A stretch of 64,000 nucleotides of DNA from the NCBI GenBank assembly GCA_016802295.1, contig JAESIW010000065.1, forward strand, positions 2,098,063 through 2,162,062. Reading direction: 5' to 3'. The translations under genes and the position numbers were made by a program. The notes under the pieces were generated by a model, which was given only the letters and a program-made list of their open reading frames with translations, was not told the origin of the DNA and made no database searches. This DNA is from Brachionus rotundiformis (Eukaryota; Rotifera; Eurotatoria; Ploima; Brachionidae). Within the stretch, counting starts at the first letter, position 1. Every line of letters starts with the position of its first letter. Shown one piece after another: positions 34,881 through 46,900 of the stretch.

Positions 34881-35789
34881 TTAAGTTTTATTAATATTAT
34901 CACTGATTGTTTCGTTTGGAGAATTTTTAACAACTTTTCTACGCCTTCTTCGCTTTGGTGGTGCGGGTAAAAGAGACTGGTCGATTGGCTTACAACCTCC
35001 ACTTTTTTGTAAAATACTTGTTAAACCTGCTATGTATTGAATGGCTAGACGAAGGGTGGCTATTTTGGATAAACGTTGATGTTCACTTAAATTGGTTTTG
35101 GGAACAATTTTTCTCAAATCGTCGAAGGCATCGTTTAGTACATGCATTCTGTTTCTTTCTCTTAAAGTAGCACCATTCCTGAACTGTTCACTCTCTTCAC
35201 TTGCTTTGCTTCCAGCGTAATGGTTTCTCTGTTCAAATTGATTCATATCATCCAGAATTCCGAAAGACTTGCGAATTTGTTCATCATTTTTAGTTTTCTG
35301 ATGGACATTATTTATAAAACAAAAGTCTTGTTCAGTAAAAACTTTTGGATTTAAAAATTGACCATGACCAATCTCTAAGTTATAATTGGCCTCAGTATGA
35401 GAAGTCCAATGGAAATTTGTTACATCACAACTAGGCTCCGATTTTATTTCTTTTTGAAAGTTTTTATCTTTAAACTGATAACCAAAATTTTGAAATTGAC
35501 ATATTTTGTTTTCAAAATTTAAATTATCTACTACCGAATGCTGATTGAAAGCATTCAAATTTTCGTAAGAACTGTTTTGATGTTGATAAATCTCTGGCTG
35601 ATTATGATGATAGCTTTCATAAAACATATTTTTATGAAATTTTTGGTAATTTTCTGCTTTACAAGATTCCTCTAAAAAGCTTGTTTCTTGACAAAATGAT
35701 TTAATTGTAGACCTGCATGTGTTATAATTTAAATCGTAGCAAGTAGAGTCTGCATTTTGACTAATGTAAGAATAAGGCAAATGGTACAT
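34881..35789 (-). CDS. Class A bHLH transcription factor
   Basis: 302-residue single-exon protein starting MYHLPYSYISQNAD; a longer frame begins only with a TTG codon and is not used. Residues 1-195 are Asn/Gln/His/Tyr-rich and disordered. A complete bHLH follows: basic region ATLRERNRMHVLNDAFDDL with the E-box-reading Glu and Arg, helix 1 ending LRKIVPK, loop TNLSEHQ, and helix 2 RLSKIATLRLAIQYIAGLTS. A short basic tail (KRRRRRKVV) may act in nuclear import. The LSKIATLR and IAGL features sit between the bHLHA9, bHLHA15/Mist1 and Twist-like groups, and I cannot name the orthologue. The gene lies between the two copies of the duplicated unknown gene. Confidence 0.88.
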   Translation of the reverse strand: MYHLPYSYISQNADSTCYDLNYNTCRSTIKSFCQETSFLEESCKAENYQKFHKNMFYESYHHNQPEIYQHQNSSYENLNAFNQHSVVDNLNFENKICQFQNFGYQFKDKNFQKEIKSEPSCDVTNFHWTSHTEANYNLEIGHGQFLNPKVFTEQDFCFINNVHQKTKNDEQIRKSFGILDDMNQFEQRNHYAGSKASEESEQFRNGATLRERNRMHVLNDAFDDLRKIVPKTNLSEHQRLSKIATLRLAIQYIAGLTSILQKSGGCKPIDQSLLPAPPKRRRRRKVVKNSPNETISDNINKT

Positions 35790-36620
35790 TGTAGGCAAAA
35801 TACAAATTGAGAATTTCAATTATTTTTTAATTAAAAACTCAGCTAAGATTTTTTTTATTTAGTTTGGAAATTAAAGATAACTTAAAAGAGATAATTTGTA
35901 ATTTATAACAAGATTGGTATTAGCTGAGTTGCTGGAGCCATATGCTTTTAGAAAGCAAGAATGATCAAATTTTGGACTAATCAAATTAGTTGCGATTTAA
36001 TGAATTTTTGAAAAATGGAATTCGAAATCTTAAGCTGAAACTTTATCAGGTAATTGTATCAGATATGATAATAAAGTTTTAAGTATTCGATTCACGAGCT
36101 CTAACTGTTCGTTCAGAATTAATTCATTTTACCAGCTAGATTGACTTGTGATTGTACAAGATAGCTTGTTAAGATAAAAATTTAAAATTAAATTGAGCAT
36201 AAATGAGTTTTTAGGCCTAGTTTAATTGATAATATACTTAGATATTATATTTCCAGTTAAATTTAATTTATTTAACATTCAATTTAATCAAACGGAAACT
36301 GATTTTTAGTGACTTATGGTCTATTTGACTCTTGCTGAGATATTGTATAATTTATTTAATATCATTTTATTCAAAGATAACAACAGCTTAGAAAAAGCAA
36401 ATAAATTTCATCTTAAATCAATATATAAGCATTTAAGTAAGATAAAAACATTTTCTTGTTTACAAGACCTGATAGCATTTATTTTAATAGAAAGTGATCA
36501 ATGCGATCAATTATGGTTTATCTTTGTTTCTTTGTCAGCTTATTAAATACTCTAAAATATTTGAAATCATTGGGGGATGCTGCTTAGTATAGACTTTAAT
36601 TCAGGACAAGTTTGGAGAAC
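35790..36620. other. Intergenic upstream of the bHLH gene
   Basis: A/T-rich. From 36316 it contains the repeat unit beginning ACTCTTGCTGAGATATTG, shared with 37420-37531. Confidence 0.5.
36330..36448 (+). repeat. Flanking repeat, left of copy B
   Basis: ACTCTTGCTGAGATATTG, then ATATCATTTTATTCAAAGAT, then AACAGCTTAGAAAA and AAGCATTTAAGTAAGATA. It recurs at 37420-37531 and partly at 33790-33862. Confidence 0.75.
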
Positions 36621-36621
36621 A

Positions 36622-37252
36622 GGAATAAAGGCTAAGAAAAATTTTTTAAAAGCTGGACAAGAAATTGATTCGGGTGAGAAAGTTTCTTTATGAAAAAAAA
36701 ATTGTATTTAAATTAATTATTTTTTTTTATTTTAGAAAAAAAATGGTCAATCACTACTGGATTTATTATCCATATCAATATTATCCGTATGGATATATTT
36801 GGATACCCTTTTATTGGAACAATAAATCATTAGGGCCCGACGAAACCAGGAAGAAGGCTGTTAAGCACTATGTGGAAGTAAAACCAATGCTTCCACCATT
36901 CAGATTAAAATATCAAGAGCAATGGTAAAAAAAAACTAAAAAACCAAAAACATAAATTGTTATTTTAAATAATAAGATACTTTAGAGCTATTATTGTTTG
37001 TTAAGACGCCCATATCTGAAAAACCCAATTTTACTAGCTCCAAATTATTCAATTAATAAAATTTCTTAATAATAACACTGGTGGTTAGATCATCAATGCC
37101 AAAAAAAATTTAATTTAATTTTAATTTTTAGATGGACATATGCTCCACTGACTGCACCGTTTGAGCTCGACGTTGGCATGCGCTTTAATTATCAACGCAT
37201 GGTCATACCCATGTAGTTTCCTTGTAGATTCCTTTTCTATTTAGTTCAGAAA
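36622..37252 (+). CDS. Two-copy unknown gene, copy B
   Basis: Essentially base-identical to copy A from about 36650 to 37239 (offset 3480), including the intron. It therefore has the same coding exon (MVNHYWIYYPYQYYPYGYIW onward), the same donor, the same junction problem and the same last exon ending VIPM-stop. The first visible difference near the 3' end is CTATTTAG against CTGTTTAG. The copy is flanked on both sides by the ACTCTTGCTGAG repeat. Near identity of an intron in such A/T-rich DNA means a very recent duplication or ongoing gene conversion. Confidence 0.5.
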
Positions 37253-37419
37253 TTTAAAATTCATCAATTTAGGAAGAATGATCTTAAACTGATATTTTAT
37301 TGTCTATAATTTATTTATTAAAAATCATTTTTATTTTTTTTACTATTTGGGACGGCTTAGTCAAACGGTTCGGAGCCGCAGGATGGGCAGTTGACGCTTT
37401 TTTTACCGTTTTAGATGGA

Positions 37420-37531
37420 CTCTTGCTGAGATATTGAATTGAACTGAATATCATTTTATCAAAAGATAACAACAGCTTAGAAAATGCATATGAATTATCA
37501 AGTCAATAAATAAGCATTTGAGTAAGATAGA
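37420..37531 (+). repeat. Flanking repeat, right of copy B
   Basis: Second copy of the unit at 36330-36448, in the same orientation; its 3' half is closer to the fragment at 33790-33862. Direct repeats around copy B could have mediated its duplication. Confidence 0.75.
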
Positions 37532-38343
37532 AACAGAATTTTTGGTTTTTATTTATTTATTTAATAATATTAATCAATTTATAAATAGAAATAACATTAT
37601 AAACCAATAATGTCACACACAAAAATTAAAAAAAAAAAACTTGGAGACCCCGAGAAAGAAAAAAGGAAGAATAAATGAATGTAAAAAAACGTAATGAGCA
37701 TTCGATGGCACTCATTCTTAAATAATACATAAATACAGTAAGTACAGTAGTTTTCCCAATTACTACAAACTGACTCCTATCAACATAATTAGATGAGTCA
37801 ATACCATGATTACATGTCATAGCAATGTGTAAGTATTTAACAATTTTTAAAATTATAGTCATAAATGAATACTTATAATTTGTTAATTATTATTTTATTT
37901 TCCTTTTTAAACTTTTTTTTAGTTTTTGTTAAGGCTAGAAGTGGCATTTTTTGTTTTTAATCAACTAATTTAGTTTTTTTCTGTGTGTTGTTTTTTATTT
38001 TCATTTTTTGGTTTTTGGTTGGAAAGACAGAAAATCAAAAGTCAACAGGAATTTATAATAATCTGTTTTAATATTATGATTTTTAAAGCAATTGTAAAGA
38101 TTTGATTAATAAAATTTTCACTTCCGGCAATCATTTTAATTGTATAAGAATAATACCGAATAATTTAATCATATTTTATTTAAATATAAAAAAATTAAAG
38201 GTAAAATAAATTTAATTTAATTTTGAAAGTATATGAAGACTAAATTGAATGGTTTCTTATAGAAAAAAAATTAAAGATAAATTTAATTTTGTATATATAA
38301 AATTTCTAAAGCACATTATTTTATTAAAAATTATTTTAAATTG
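37532..38343. other. Intergenic
   Basis: A/T-rich, with T-rich runs at 37900-38020. It probably holds the promoter of the RAMAC-like gene. Nothing else is recognised. Confidence 0.5.
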
Positions 38344-38718
38344 ATGAAAATGCTCAAAGAAGATGCAGAATTTCTTGAACGTCTCAAATCGGACCTAGAG
38401 CATCGATACACCGAAAAAGATGGAGACTACATGCAGACATGTACCAATGAGCTTCCAAATCCACCTATTTTGAAAATAATTGTTGAAAGAAGACCATCTT
38501 ATTATGAAGATGGCTATCACCGGGATTTCAGAAGAGGACGTCATTTCCGAAATCGTAAGCATAATTCGTTTCATCCATATCGTAGAGACAACAACCATCG
38601 TTATGACCGTAATGAGTCAAGTCAAGACGGGAGTCGAGGAAGTAGGCATATCAATGATTTTAGAGGAAATCGAAAAAATGAACAATCAAGTTCTACTTCT
38701 GATCAAAAATTAAATTAA
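38344..38718 (+). CDS. RAMAC: RNMT-activating mini-protein-like (RAM)
   Basis: 124-residue single-exon protein starting MKMLKEDAEFLERLKSDLEH. The N-terminal block EHRYTEKDGDYMQ, followed by NELPNPPIL, matches the RNMT-activating domain of vertebrate RAMAC (MFASRFTENDKEYQ, then PPESPPIV). The rest is Arg/Asn/His/Tyr-rich and disordered, like the RNA-binding part of RAMAC, whose length (118 residues in human) is similar. RAMAC binds the cap guanine-N7 methyltransferase and raises its activity. The fit rests on a short block, so another Arg-rich RNA-binding protein cannot be excluded. RRP15 follows 162 bp downstream on the same strand. Confidence 0.65.
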   Translation: MKMLKEDAEFLERLKSDLEHRYTEKDGDYMQTCTNELPNPPILKIIVERRPSYYEDGYHRDFRRGRHFRNRKHNSFHPYRRDNNHRYDRNESSQDGSRGSRHINDFRGNRKNEQSSSTSDQKLN

Positions 38719-38880
38719 AAAAAATATATAAAAAATTTATATTTTTAAATTTTATTGTATTAAGCAATTTTTTCCTTTTTCTAATACTATTTTTGTTTTT
38801 CTAATTAATTTGTTGTGAATATTGACGCAAAAAAAATAAATAAATTTTCTCTATTTTAGATTTTAGAATTTAATTCTATT

Positions 38881-39390
38881 ATGACCCGGGTAAAGATTGA
38901 TGTTCTCGATCGAAATAGAGAACGAATATTCAATAGAATAGCGACTAGGTAAGAATTACACCAAATTATGATTAAGTTAGTTAATTATTTACCAAAGGGG
39001 AGTTGTAAAATTTTTTAATGTTTGTAACCAAGAACAAAAAGACTTGGAAACTAAAGTTAAAGAAATAGCTGGGAATTCTGAACGAAAAAAAGATAAAATA
39101 CTCGGCTCAATTGATAAAGGGTCCTTTTTAGACCGTCTAAAAGAAGAAGATGAGTCTGCTATAGAAAATGTAGTCTTAAATTTAAGCTTTTTTTAATTAT
39201 TTGAATTTTAAAAATATACTCTTAGAACAAACCAAAGTGGAGTGTATTAAGAGATGACTTTATCATGGAAAATGGAATAAAAGAATGGAATGACGATGAT
39301 AGTGACAAAGAAGATAAAAGTGACATTGAAAAAAATAAAAATCAGAAACCAAAAAATAAAAAGAAATCTTTAAAAAATAAAAAAAAATAA
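38881..39390 (+). CDS. RRP15: Ribosomal RNA-processing protein 15
   Basis: Nucleolar 60S-biogenesis factor. Exons 38881-38948, 38998-39169 and 39226-39390 join with correct phases to give 134 residues. The conserved core is all present: RVKIDVLDRNRERIFNRIAT, RGVVKFFNVCNQEQKDLETK, KGSFLDRLK and KPKWSVLRDDFIMENGIKEW, followed by an acidic then Lys-rich tail. Human RRP15 has a longer disordered N-terminus; here the ATG lies at the start of the core. The 14 bases between a TTTTAG acceptor (ending 38866) and the ATG are also open in frame (FNSI), so either trans-splicing places a leader here or an unseen upstream exon exists. Confidence 0.93.
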
Positions 39391-40159
39391 ATCAAATTTC
39401 CATTTTTTTGAATATAATTTAAGAATTAATATTTAAATGGTGAAATCTTGACAAAAATAAAATTTATTAATTTATGAAAGGACTTTTACATTAGGAATTA
39501 ATCTTGGAAATAATAATTTTAATTTCTAATTTCTTGTTAGTTTGATATTTCAAAGAGTTACATTTTGATTGAAGATAACAATTGAGTTTTTTGATTTAAT
39601 TAGGCTTAGATTTTTTACCAAATATATCATGTTTAAGCAAGAGTTAATTTTTGTTTGCTTGTTTAAGAATTAATTTTTTCAAAAATTTTTTAATAAAGTT
39701 AAGATAATTTCATAAATACATTCATATTTCAAAATTTTATTCATTTTGAACATTTAAAATTGATTCATAAATTAACCTAAAAACATCTTTTTTTATAACT
39801 GGTTGAATTTAATTTATTTATCAATAAAAATTTGTAGGATTAAGATTGAAAAATAAAATAGAATAAAAGCTTTATTAATTGAGTATATTTTTTAAATAAA
39901 AAATTTAATTTAATACAAATTTTCAAATCATTTTGTCACCAAATATCATATTTCGATTGGGCTAATAATTTATTGTAAAAAATGAACCCATTTATGATAT
40001 TCAGTTCATATTTGAATTAATTATAACAAATGATTATATTATCAAAAAAAACGAGCCCCTTTTTAATTTAGAAAAAAAACAAAAATACATTCATTTAATC
40101 TTAATTTTTATCGGAAAAAAATAAAAAATATCAGTTCTAAAATGATAAATTTTATATCT
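39391..40159. other. Convergent intergenic region between RRP15 and SGPP
   Basis: A/T-rich. It should hold both 3' UTRs. No gene is seen. Confidence 0.5.
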
Positions 40160-41513
40160 TTAAAGCTCTGTAAAGCTGTAATCCCTTTCAATATTCAGAA
40201 TCCGAAATAGGAACGGAAAAGTAAATGCAATATTAACACCGATAGCAAAATAAGTAACATAGTTGTAAGGTAATTCGATTTTTTTCTGTTTTTTACTCTC
40301 TGGATTTAGGTGATCTAAATTATAGATAAAGCACAAAAATTTTAATAAAAATTTCTTGAACAGTTGTCTTGTACACATTACTAATACTAGGCCAATAAAG
40401 GTTCTTAAAACTCCCAAAAAGTAGCCAAACGCATTAGGAAAATGGATATCATATAGTGGTGGTTCATCCGGCTTGTGAAGGAATCCTAGTTTGTTGTTAA
40501 AATAGGATCCAATTGAGAAGCCAATGACACTTCCCATTATAATTACAGTATCTCCTCGTGCTGTACTCCACTGTCTCAATGAAGGATAAAAATGACACAT
40601 CAAATAACCAATGGTAAAGACAAGTAGTGGAGAGAAATCATATTCGAGAATAAAATGATCTATTGGCTCAAGAATCGGAATAGTTATCATCAATACAAGA
40701 ATGGAATATAAAACACCAGCTACTACATCGAGAATTGAATGCTTAATTATTTAATTAATTAAATTATTAAAAAATAATTAAAATTGCTACCATTCCCAAA
40801 TAAAGTCTACTGCAACAAACCCATGAGCAAAAAATGACCACTATACCGATAGAAATAGAGAGGTCTATGTTATAACGTGAATAAGATAAGACTAATACTG
40901 ATATTGGCAAACCAGCTGATACCATAGCATGAGTTGAGGGAAAACCGTATTCGGCTAAATACCGCTCTTCTAGCTTAACTACTGGAGGTGACGCAGGTCT
41001 TGGCATACATAAAATATCTTTGGTAGCCTGTCCCACATACATAAAAATTCCCCATAAAAATGCTACCCTTTAAAAAAAATTTCAATAAATTTATAATATC
41101 ATTTATACTTTTTGGAAAAAAAAATACTTTCTTGCTATAGCACCGTCAACATTCCAAAACCAAAATGGAAAAAATAAACAGTAGAATATTTCATTTCCCA
41201 TAGCAGCACCAAGATGAAAAAAGTAATACCAAAACCGATTATGAATAAGAGTGTTTGCTATTAGGTGATTGTGATCGGTAATATTTACCAGCTTTTTCGG
41301 GTTGCTGGACGTTCGCTTGTGGTTTGTCTGCTTTTTGTCCTCATTTTCGTAGCTTGAATTTTCATTTCTTTTCAATGGACTTCTTTTTTTGATCTTGGAA
41401 ATGTGGTGATCTAACGACTTAGGATTCGATTCAAAGGTCGGCTCGATGCCGAATATCTTCTGAAAAGCAGCGACTAAATGTGGACTATTTAAATAGTTGA
41501 TTAAATCATACAT
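40160..41513 (-). CDS. Sphingosine-1-phosphate phosphatase
   Basis: ER-membrane lipid phosphatase that dephosphorylates sphingosine-1-phosphate. Exons 41128-41513, 40791-41067 and 40160-40741 join with correct phases into 414 residues. The PAP2 catalytic motifs are complete: KDILCMPRP (motif 1), GFPSTHAM (motif 2) and SRLYLGMHSILDVVAG (motif 3, split by the last intron between Met and His). About eight hydrophobic segments are visible, starting at FHLGAAMGNEIFYCLFFPF. The N-terminal 90 residues are polar (LNSPHLVAAFQKIFG), as in SGPP1 and SGPP2. I cannot choose between the two vertebrate paralogues. Confidence 0.95.
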
Positions 41514-43260
41514 TTTTTTCTTGGTAAGTTAAAATATATTTTTCCAATATTATTAACCTTTAATATTAGATTTTTGTTCAAAAATTTAGTATAAGAAAAA
41601 AATTTAGATATAAAAATAACGTGATCTAAAATCTAATAAAATTATGTGTACTTGAAATTATCATGTCTATTAACAAAATGCTTGGAATATTTAATATTTT
41701 TCTATTTTTTAATAAGAAAAAAGACAAATCAATAAAATTAAAAAACAAATTGACTGAATAATGAAAAACAAAGAAAATTTAGATTGATTGAAATTATGAA
41801 TAAGAATTGTTTTATTATGATTAAATATTTTATCTACTTAAACAAATAATATTTCCCACTTTTTTTTCAAGATTCAGATAAAATTAATTTCCCATTTGAA
41901 AATAAAATTTTAATTTTAAAGCAAAAAATTGTTAACTAATTAACTAAAATCGAATTTAATAATTAAATTATATATTTTTTTTAGTGTTGTATCAAAAATT
42001 AAAACTCTGATCTCTGAACGCGTAAATTCTTAGTAATCATTTTGGTTTACTTTGTTTACTAAAAAGAGCGCCGTATATCAATTTTGGCACTTTTATCAAG
42101 AACTATAAATACACTCGTATTTGGTTTATGTACTAAAAAAGGGACTAGAATTTTTTATTAGGCTCTTATCAAAGACCTTTACATATTTTAAATGGCAAAT
42201 TTGTTTTGAGACTTAAGATTAGCTAAAAACTCAAACATTGATTTAATTTACATAAAAATTAAACTTTCGAATCAAAAATTTTCTATTTTTGCGTAGGAAT
42301 GAAAATTTTCAAACTTAAAAATGTTCAAATCACCTGGTCATACTTTATATTATAATATTCACTCTGTTTTTTTAGGCAAATATTTTCCAGAAATGTGTTC
42401 TATGCCTTAAATCTAAAATTTAAAACCTAATTTATCTAGGAATTTAGTTTATTCAAGTACTATATTTTTATTTGTCAAACAAAATATGATTTTTCAACGA
42501 ATATAAAGAGAGAAGATATAGTAATTATTGAGCTTAAACTTTTGGAGACTGACCGTAAAAATAAGTAAATTGTAATAAAATTTTTTAAATCTAACAATTT
42601 AAAATAAGATGAAAATAAAAGACAAAAATTATTTTTATAAACTAATTCCAACTTATTCTAATAAGACCGTGTAAGTAAAAATAAAAAGCTAAACAAAGCA
42701 AACTTTTTAATTTATATTTTAAAAATATATATTTATTTTCTACTATTAAATTACGAGAAGATAATGTTGCGTTCGTGTCAAATGGATATATTTATTTGAA
42801 AAAAAACTGAATATAAATTATCGTTTTTTAACAGGTAATAAAATATTGTAGAAAAGATAATTATCCAAAAACAAATCTCAATTATTTTAAACCTTAACAA
42901 AATATTCAAATTTCCTGTTAAAAATTAAAAAGATATTTGCATCATAAACAATTAATTATTTTAATCACATTTTTATTTTTAAAATAATATAGAAATTTAT
43001 TTTATCACTTATATGTGAAATAAAAACATAATTATAATAAAATAAATCAATAAATTAATCAATTTCAAGTTTTGTTTTTCAATACATTTTATTGCTTACT
43101 TATAAATACATGATTTTTTATTTTTTTAATCTCTTACGAGTTTTTTATTATATTATTTTATTTTAAAAAATTATAGTGATTTTATTCAATCGATTTGAAA
43201 AAAATTAAATCAGCATTATTTAAGTTCTAATCGAAAAATTTATAAGCTTTAATAACCATA
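41514..43260. other. Intergenic upstream of SGPP
   Basis: About 1.7 kb of A/T-rich sequence. It should contain the SGPP promoter. No gene or repeat is recognised. Confidence 0.5.
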
Positions 43261-43262
43261 AT

Positions 43263-43968
43263 AATAATAATAAAAATAGGCTACGACAGGATTTATCCTG
43301 TAGAGCAAGACACTAGAGTCTCACTATGGTAGCTAAAACGAGTATAGATAACGAAAAATGTTTATTTCTTGTTTGACTTGAAAAAATCATCAATTTTCTT
43401 TTAGAAACTGTTCTTGGTATCTACTGAAATAATGTCAGTCGTCAATCGATTCCAAATTTCTACCACTCTATTCGACTAGAAGTATTCTCTTTGACTGATC
43501 CTTTTGAGTTGTTTCACTAACCTGTACTTTCCTCCCCGTATACCTTTTGCAGGGCCTTCAATTGATAGTGAATTAGTGAGCTTGTTCGGGTTGTGCCAGT
43601 CAATAATGCTCAATCCTTTCGAAATTTTAAAGTACTCGATTAAGTCAGCTCTCTCTCTTCTCTCTTGGAGGGTCGATAGGTCCAAGATTTCCAGTCTTTT
43701 TTCATAAGAAAGTTCTTTTTTGCTCTTAACAAGTTTTGTAGCTCTAATCTGTACTTTTTCTAGTATCTTTATCTCTTTTTTGTTGTGAGAGCACCAAGCT
43801 GCTATTGCATATTCTAAATGCGGTCTTACAAATGTAACATAAAGTAGTCTAAACGATCTTTTAGACATAAACTTGAAAGCCTTGCTCAGCTGCCAGAGGA
43901 CAGTGGAGGCTGTATTTGCAGCTAGCGTGCAGCCATAAGTTAATAAAATTGAAAAAAAAATGTAAAAG
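43263..43968 (-). mobile_element. 3' fragment of a jockey-like non-LTR retrotransposon
   Basis: Minus-strand frame 43476-43868 reads SKRSFRLLYVTFVRPHLEYA, then AAWCSHNKKEIKILEKVQIR and ATKLV, then LSTLQERRERADLIEYFKI. This is the stretch C-terminal to the reverse-transcriptase core in jockey/CR1/RTE-type elements, often annotated as an RNA-directed DNA polymerase tail. The GC-richer patch at 43280-43345 and an AATAATAATAATAAT run at 43258-43273 fit the 3' end of such an insertion, because some of these elements end in short tandem repeats. 5' truncated and inactive. Confidence 0.8.
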
Positions 43969-46900
43969 GCTTTATTTACTTAAAACTAGTCAATTAAAAT
44001 TTATTAATTATGAAAATAAAATATATATTTTAATTTGAATGCTATGGATATTTAATGCTGAATTTAAAAAATTTTTTCATACCCTTGGATAATTTTTTAT
44101 CTGCTTTTATTAACAATAAAATCTAAATATAAATGCTAGCAAGTTTAACATTATATTTTTTCAATAATTTAAATACTTAAAAACAAAATTTACCAAAAAA
44201 AACTAAAAGGTTTCATAAAAATTTAAAATTTTAAAATTAAGAATATTTTAAACTATTTTAAGAATATTTAATTAAATTGTAAATTGTAAAATTTTGATAT
44301 TTCGTGAGTAAATTTTGTGAAAGAAATATTTTCACTGATGAGACAAATTTTATATTTATTGAGTCACTTTTAAATTTTATCAAATATAATTTTTTTATCT
44401 AATTTTAAAAAAAATTTGTACTTAAAAGGCACTTAAATTATGAGTTTTAAACCTTATTTGTTTATCTTTTTTTTTTCATTTTTTTATTTTGTTTTATTTT
44501 AGCTTTTTGAATTATTGACTTAAAAAGTAAAAGACAGAAAGCCGAAATTTTTGTTTACTAGCCTCTCCGCAGGCAAAGAAAATAAACAAAAATTCCATTT
44601 AACTGTTACAGATTCTACAAATGCCTTTCTTAGCACCACATCATAAAAGGTTTAATGAAAGAATTTTATTTTTTTACACCAACCTATTAAATCTAAACAG
44701 AAACATCTTTAAAAAAAAACTTGAACAAGAATCAAATAAAATAATTATCAAATCAACAAAAAATTCAATTAGTTTAAGATCAACTAGAGTTTTATGTTTA
44801 TTCCTTTTAAAGTTTTCAAATCAATTTTTCTCATGCAAAAGTCTTCTTGTTGAGTAACTAGAAAGCAGTATTAATGCGAATCTTATTTTTTTCCTATTTT
44901 AATTTCAATAATTATATATATTATAATTCAGCAATTTTTTTATATTTATCATTAGTCGATCAAATATCATATAATTTTGAGTGATTGTAAAACAACTTTC
45001 TTTCCTTAACTCTCTTCATGAAATTTGTTTGTCACAAGTTACTCATTTCCTAAGTAACTAATCAAATTTAAATATATATTTGTTTGTTTTCCTTTAACTG
45101 TTCCTATTTATCTAAAATTTTTGTATTTTATTTTATTAATTATGTAAGCTTAACCAAATTGTTGCCCTAGCTCTAAAGGCACACTTTTTGAACACATAGG
45201 TTGTAATTAGCTTTTTAGAATCAAGATTTAAAATAATGCAAAGAATTGTTTTAATTTCCTTTAATTTATTGAACTCTTCATATTAATAGATAATAATAAG
45301 GATATTTTAATTTTTGGTTGTTTTCCCTAACAGCGCGTTAATAATTCAGTTATGTAATAGAATTACGCTTAACTTCTATTGAGAAAAGTTAATGAAAAGT
45401 GTATTTTAATTTAATTTTAGGCGAAAATAATGGACCTAATTTAGACCGTAAAAAAAATAGTTTTTTTTATTAAAATAAATTTATTTATATCGGAAACTTT
45501 AGATTAAGATCTTTGTCTAAGCGGTAAAATACGTGAGTTCATTTAGAATATCTATTTTTGCTAATAGCTACGAGCCTCAGAAATCGATAGTGGTTTGGAA
45601 GTTGATCCATTTAGAAAATGTAGAAAAAATTTTCTAATTAATTATGAATGAGTATTTTTACTTGCTGTTAATTATTTGAATATTATAAAGCAATAACATA
45701 TTAGGAATTATTGATTAAATTTATTCTTATACTAAGGGTGCCATTGAGTAATATTGAAAAAGAATTTTTTCTCAACTTGTTAAAAAAATAACTTTAAAAA
45801 CAGCAGATATTTATTTCAAAGCTTTTAAGAAAATTAAACAAATAAGATATTTATATGTGCATATTTATCTAAAGGTTTATTTTAAGCCAAGTGTTTCAGG
45901 TGTTTCTGGTATTTTTGGGGTCGGCTTCAAGCCAAGCTCATATTATCTACAAAGTAGCTAAACACAGAATTGAACTACCCACATAAGCACTTAAATAATA
46001 ATAAAAATTCACATTTAAGTTTTAAATTAAATATTTTATTGTTAAATTGACCCGGTAATAATTTTTGTTCTTCTAAATTATAAATGTTAAAAAAAATGGA
46101 TTTATTATTTTTTAAAAATATTGTTCAAAAAATTTCTTCTTTTTCAAAACCTAGGTATTTTAAGAGCAGATAATTTAAATCTAAAACAGGTCTTAAATAG
46201 TTTATAAACAAAATACAAGGCTTATTATCATAATATTTTTATTATTGAGCAACATACACAAGCTAGCACAGCCTCACACAAGAAATTTATTGATTTTGAT
46301 TTGATTATGTGCTAGGCAATAGTATGAGCTTGTTATAAAATGAAATATTTACTATTGCAATCATTTTCAATTTCTACATAGATAAAATATCAAAAGTATT
46401 GAGTTGAATATTTAAATTAAAATTTAAGAATTTGATATTTTGTTATTTAGATTTGTACTTAATCTCCATTATGATCAATCTTCTAAAATAAAATAAATCA
46501 ATCGCTCTGATCGAAAATATTTTTTATAGTTAGAGAGCCACGCACTTTTGCAATAAATTAAAAGAAAATTTTAATTAATTTGAATGAAGCAAAAAAAATC
46601 AATAAATTTTTATCTTTGCTTTCCTTTTTAATCTAAAATTATTATTGAAGTTACTCATTAAGCAGAATTGTGTCAACCTTAAAATTATTTTTCATTTTAG
46701 TTAGTCATCTTTGGTTAATTAGGACTAGTATTAAAAAAAAATTAATGCTAAATGTCTACACACCCTGATATGTTTATTAGGATTTTTCTCTTTTCGTCAT
46801 ATTAAATCTTTATAACATTTCAATTAGCATTCTTTTTGCTTAAATAGGAAAATTATTCAATACATTTTTTACTTTACAAATTTTAAGAAAATTTTTCGAA

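Noticed and set aside
44621..44857. 78-codon frame starting MPFLAPHHKRF
   Set aside because: A/T-driven composition (Asn, Lys, Ile, Phe), no similarity, no splice context.
45500..45610. Possible tRNA-like stretch near CTAAGCGGTAAAATACG
   Set aside because: No acceptor-stem pairing or T arm could be drawn.
45880..45985. GC-richer patch around GGGGTCGGCTTCAAGCC
   Set aside because: It suggested an RNA gene, but no consistent cloverleaf or other known fold was found.
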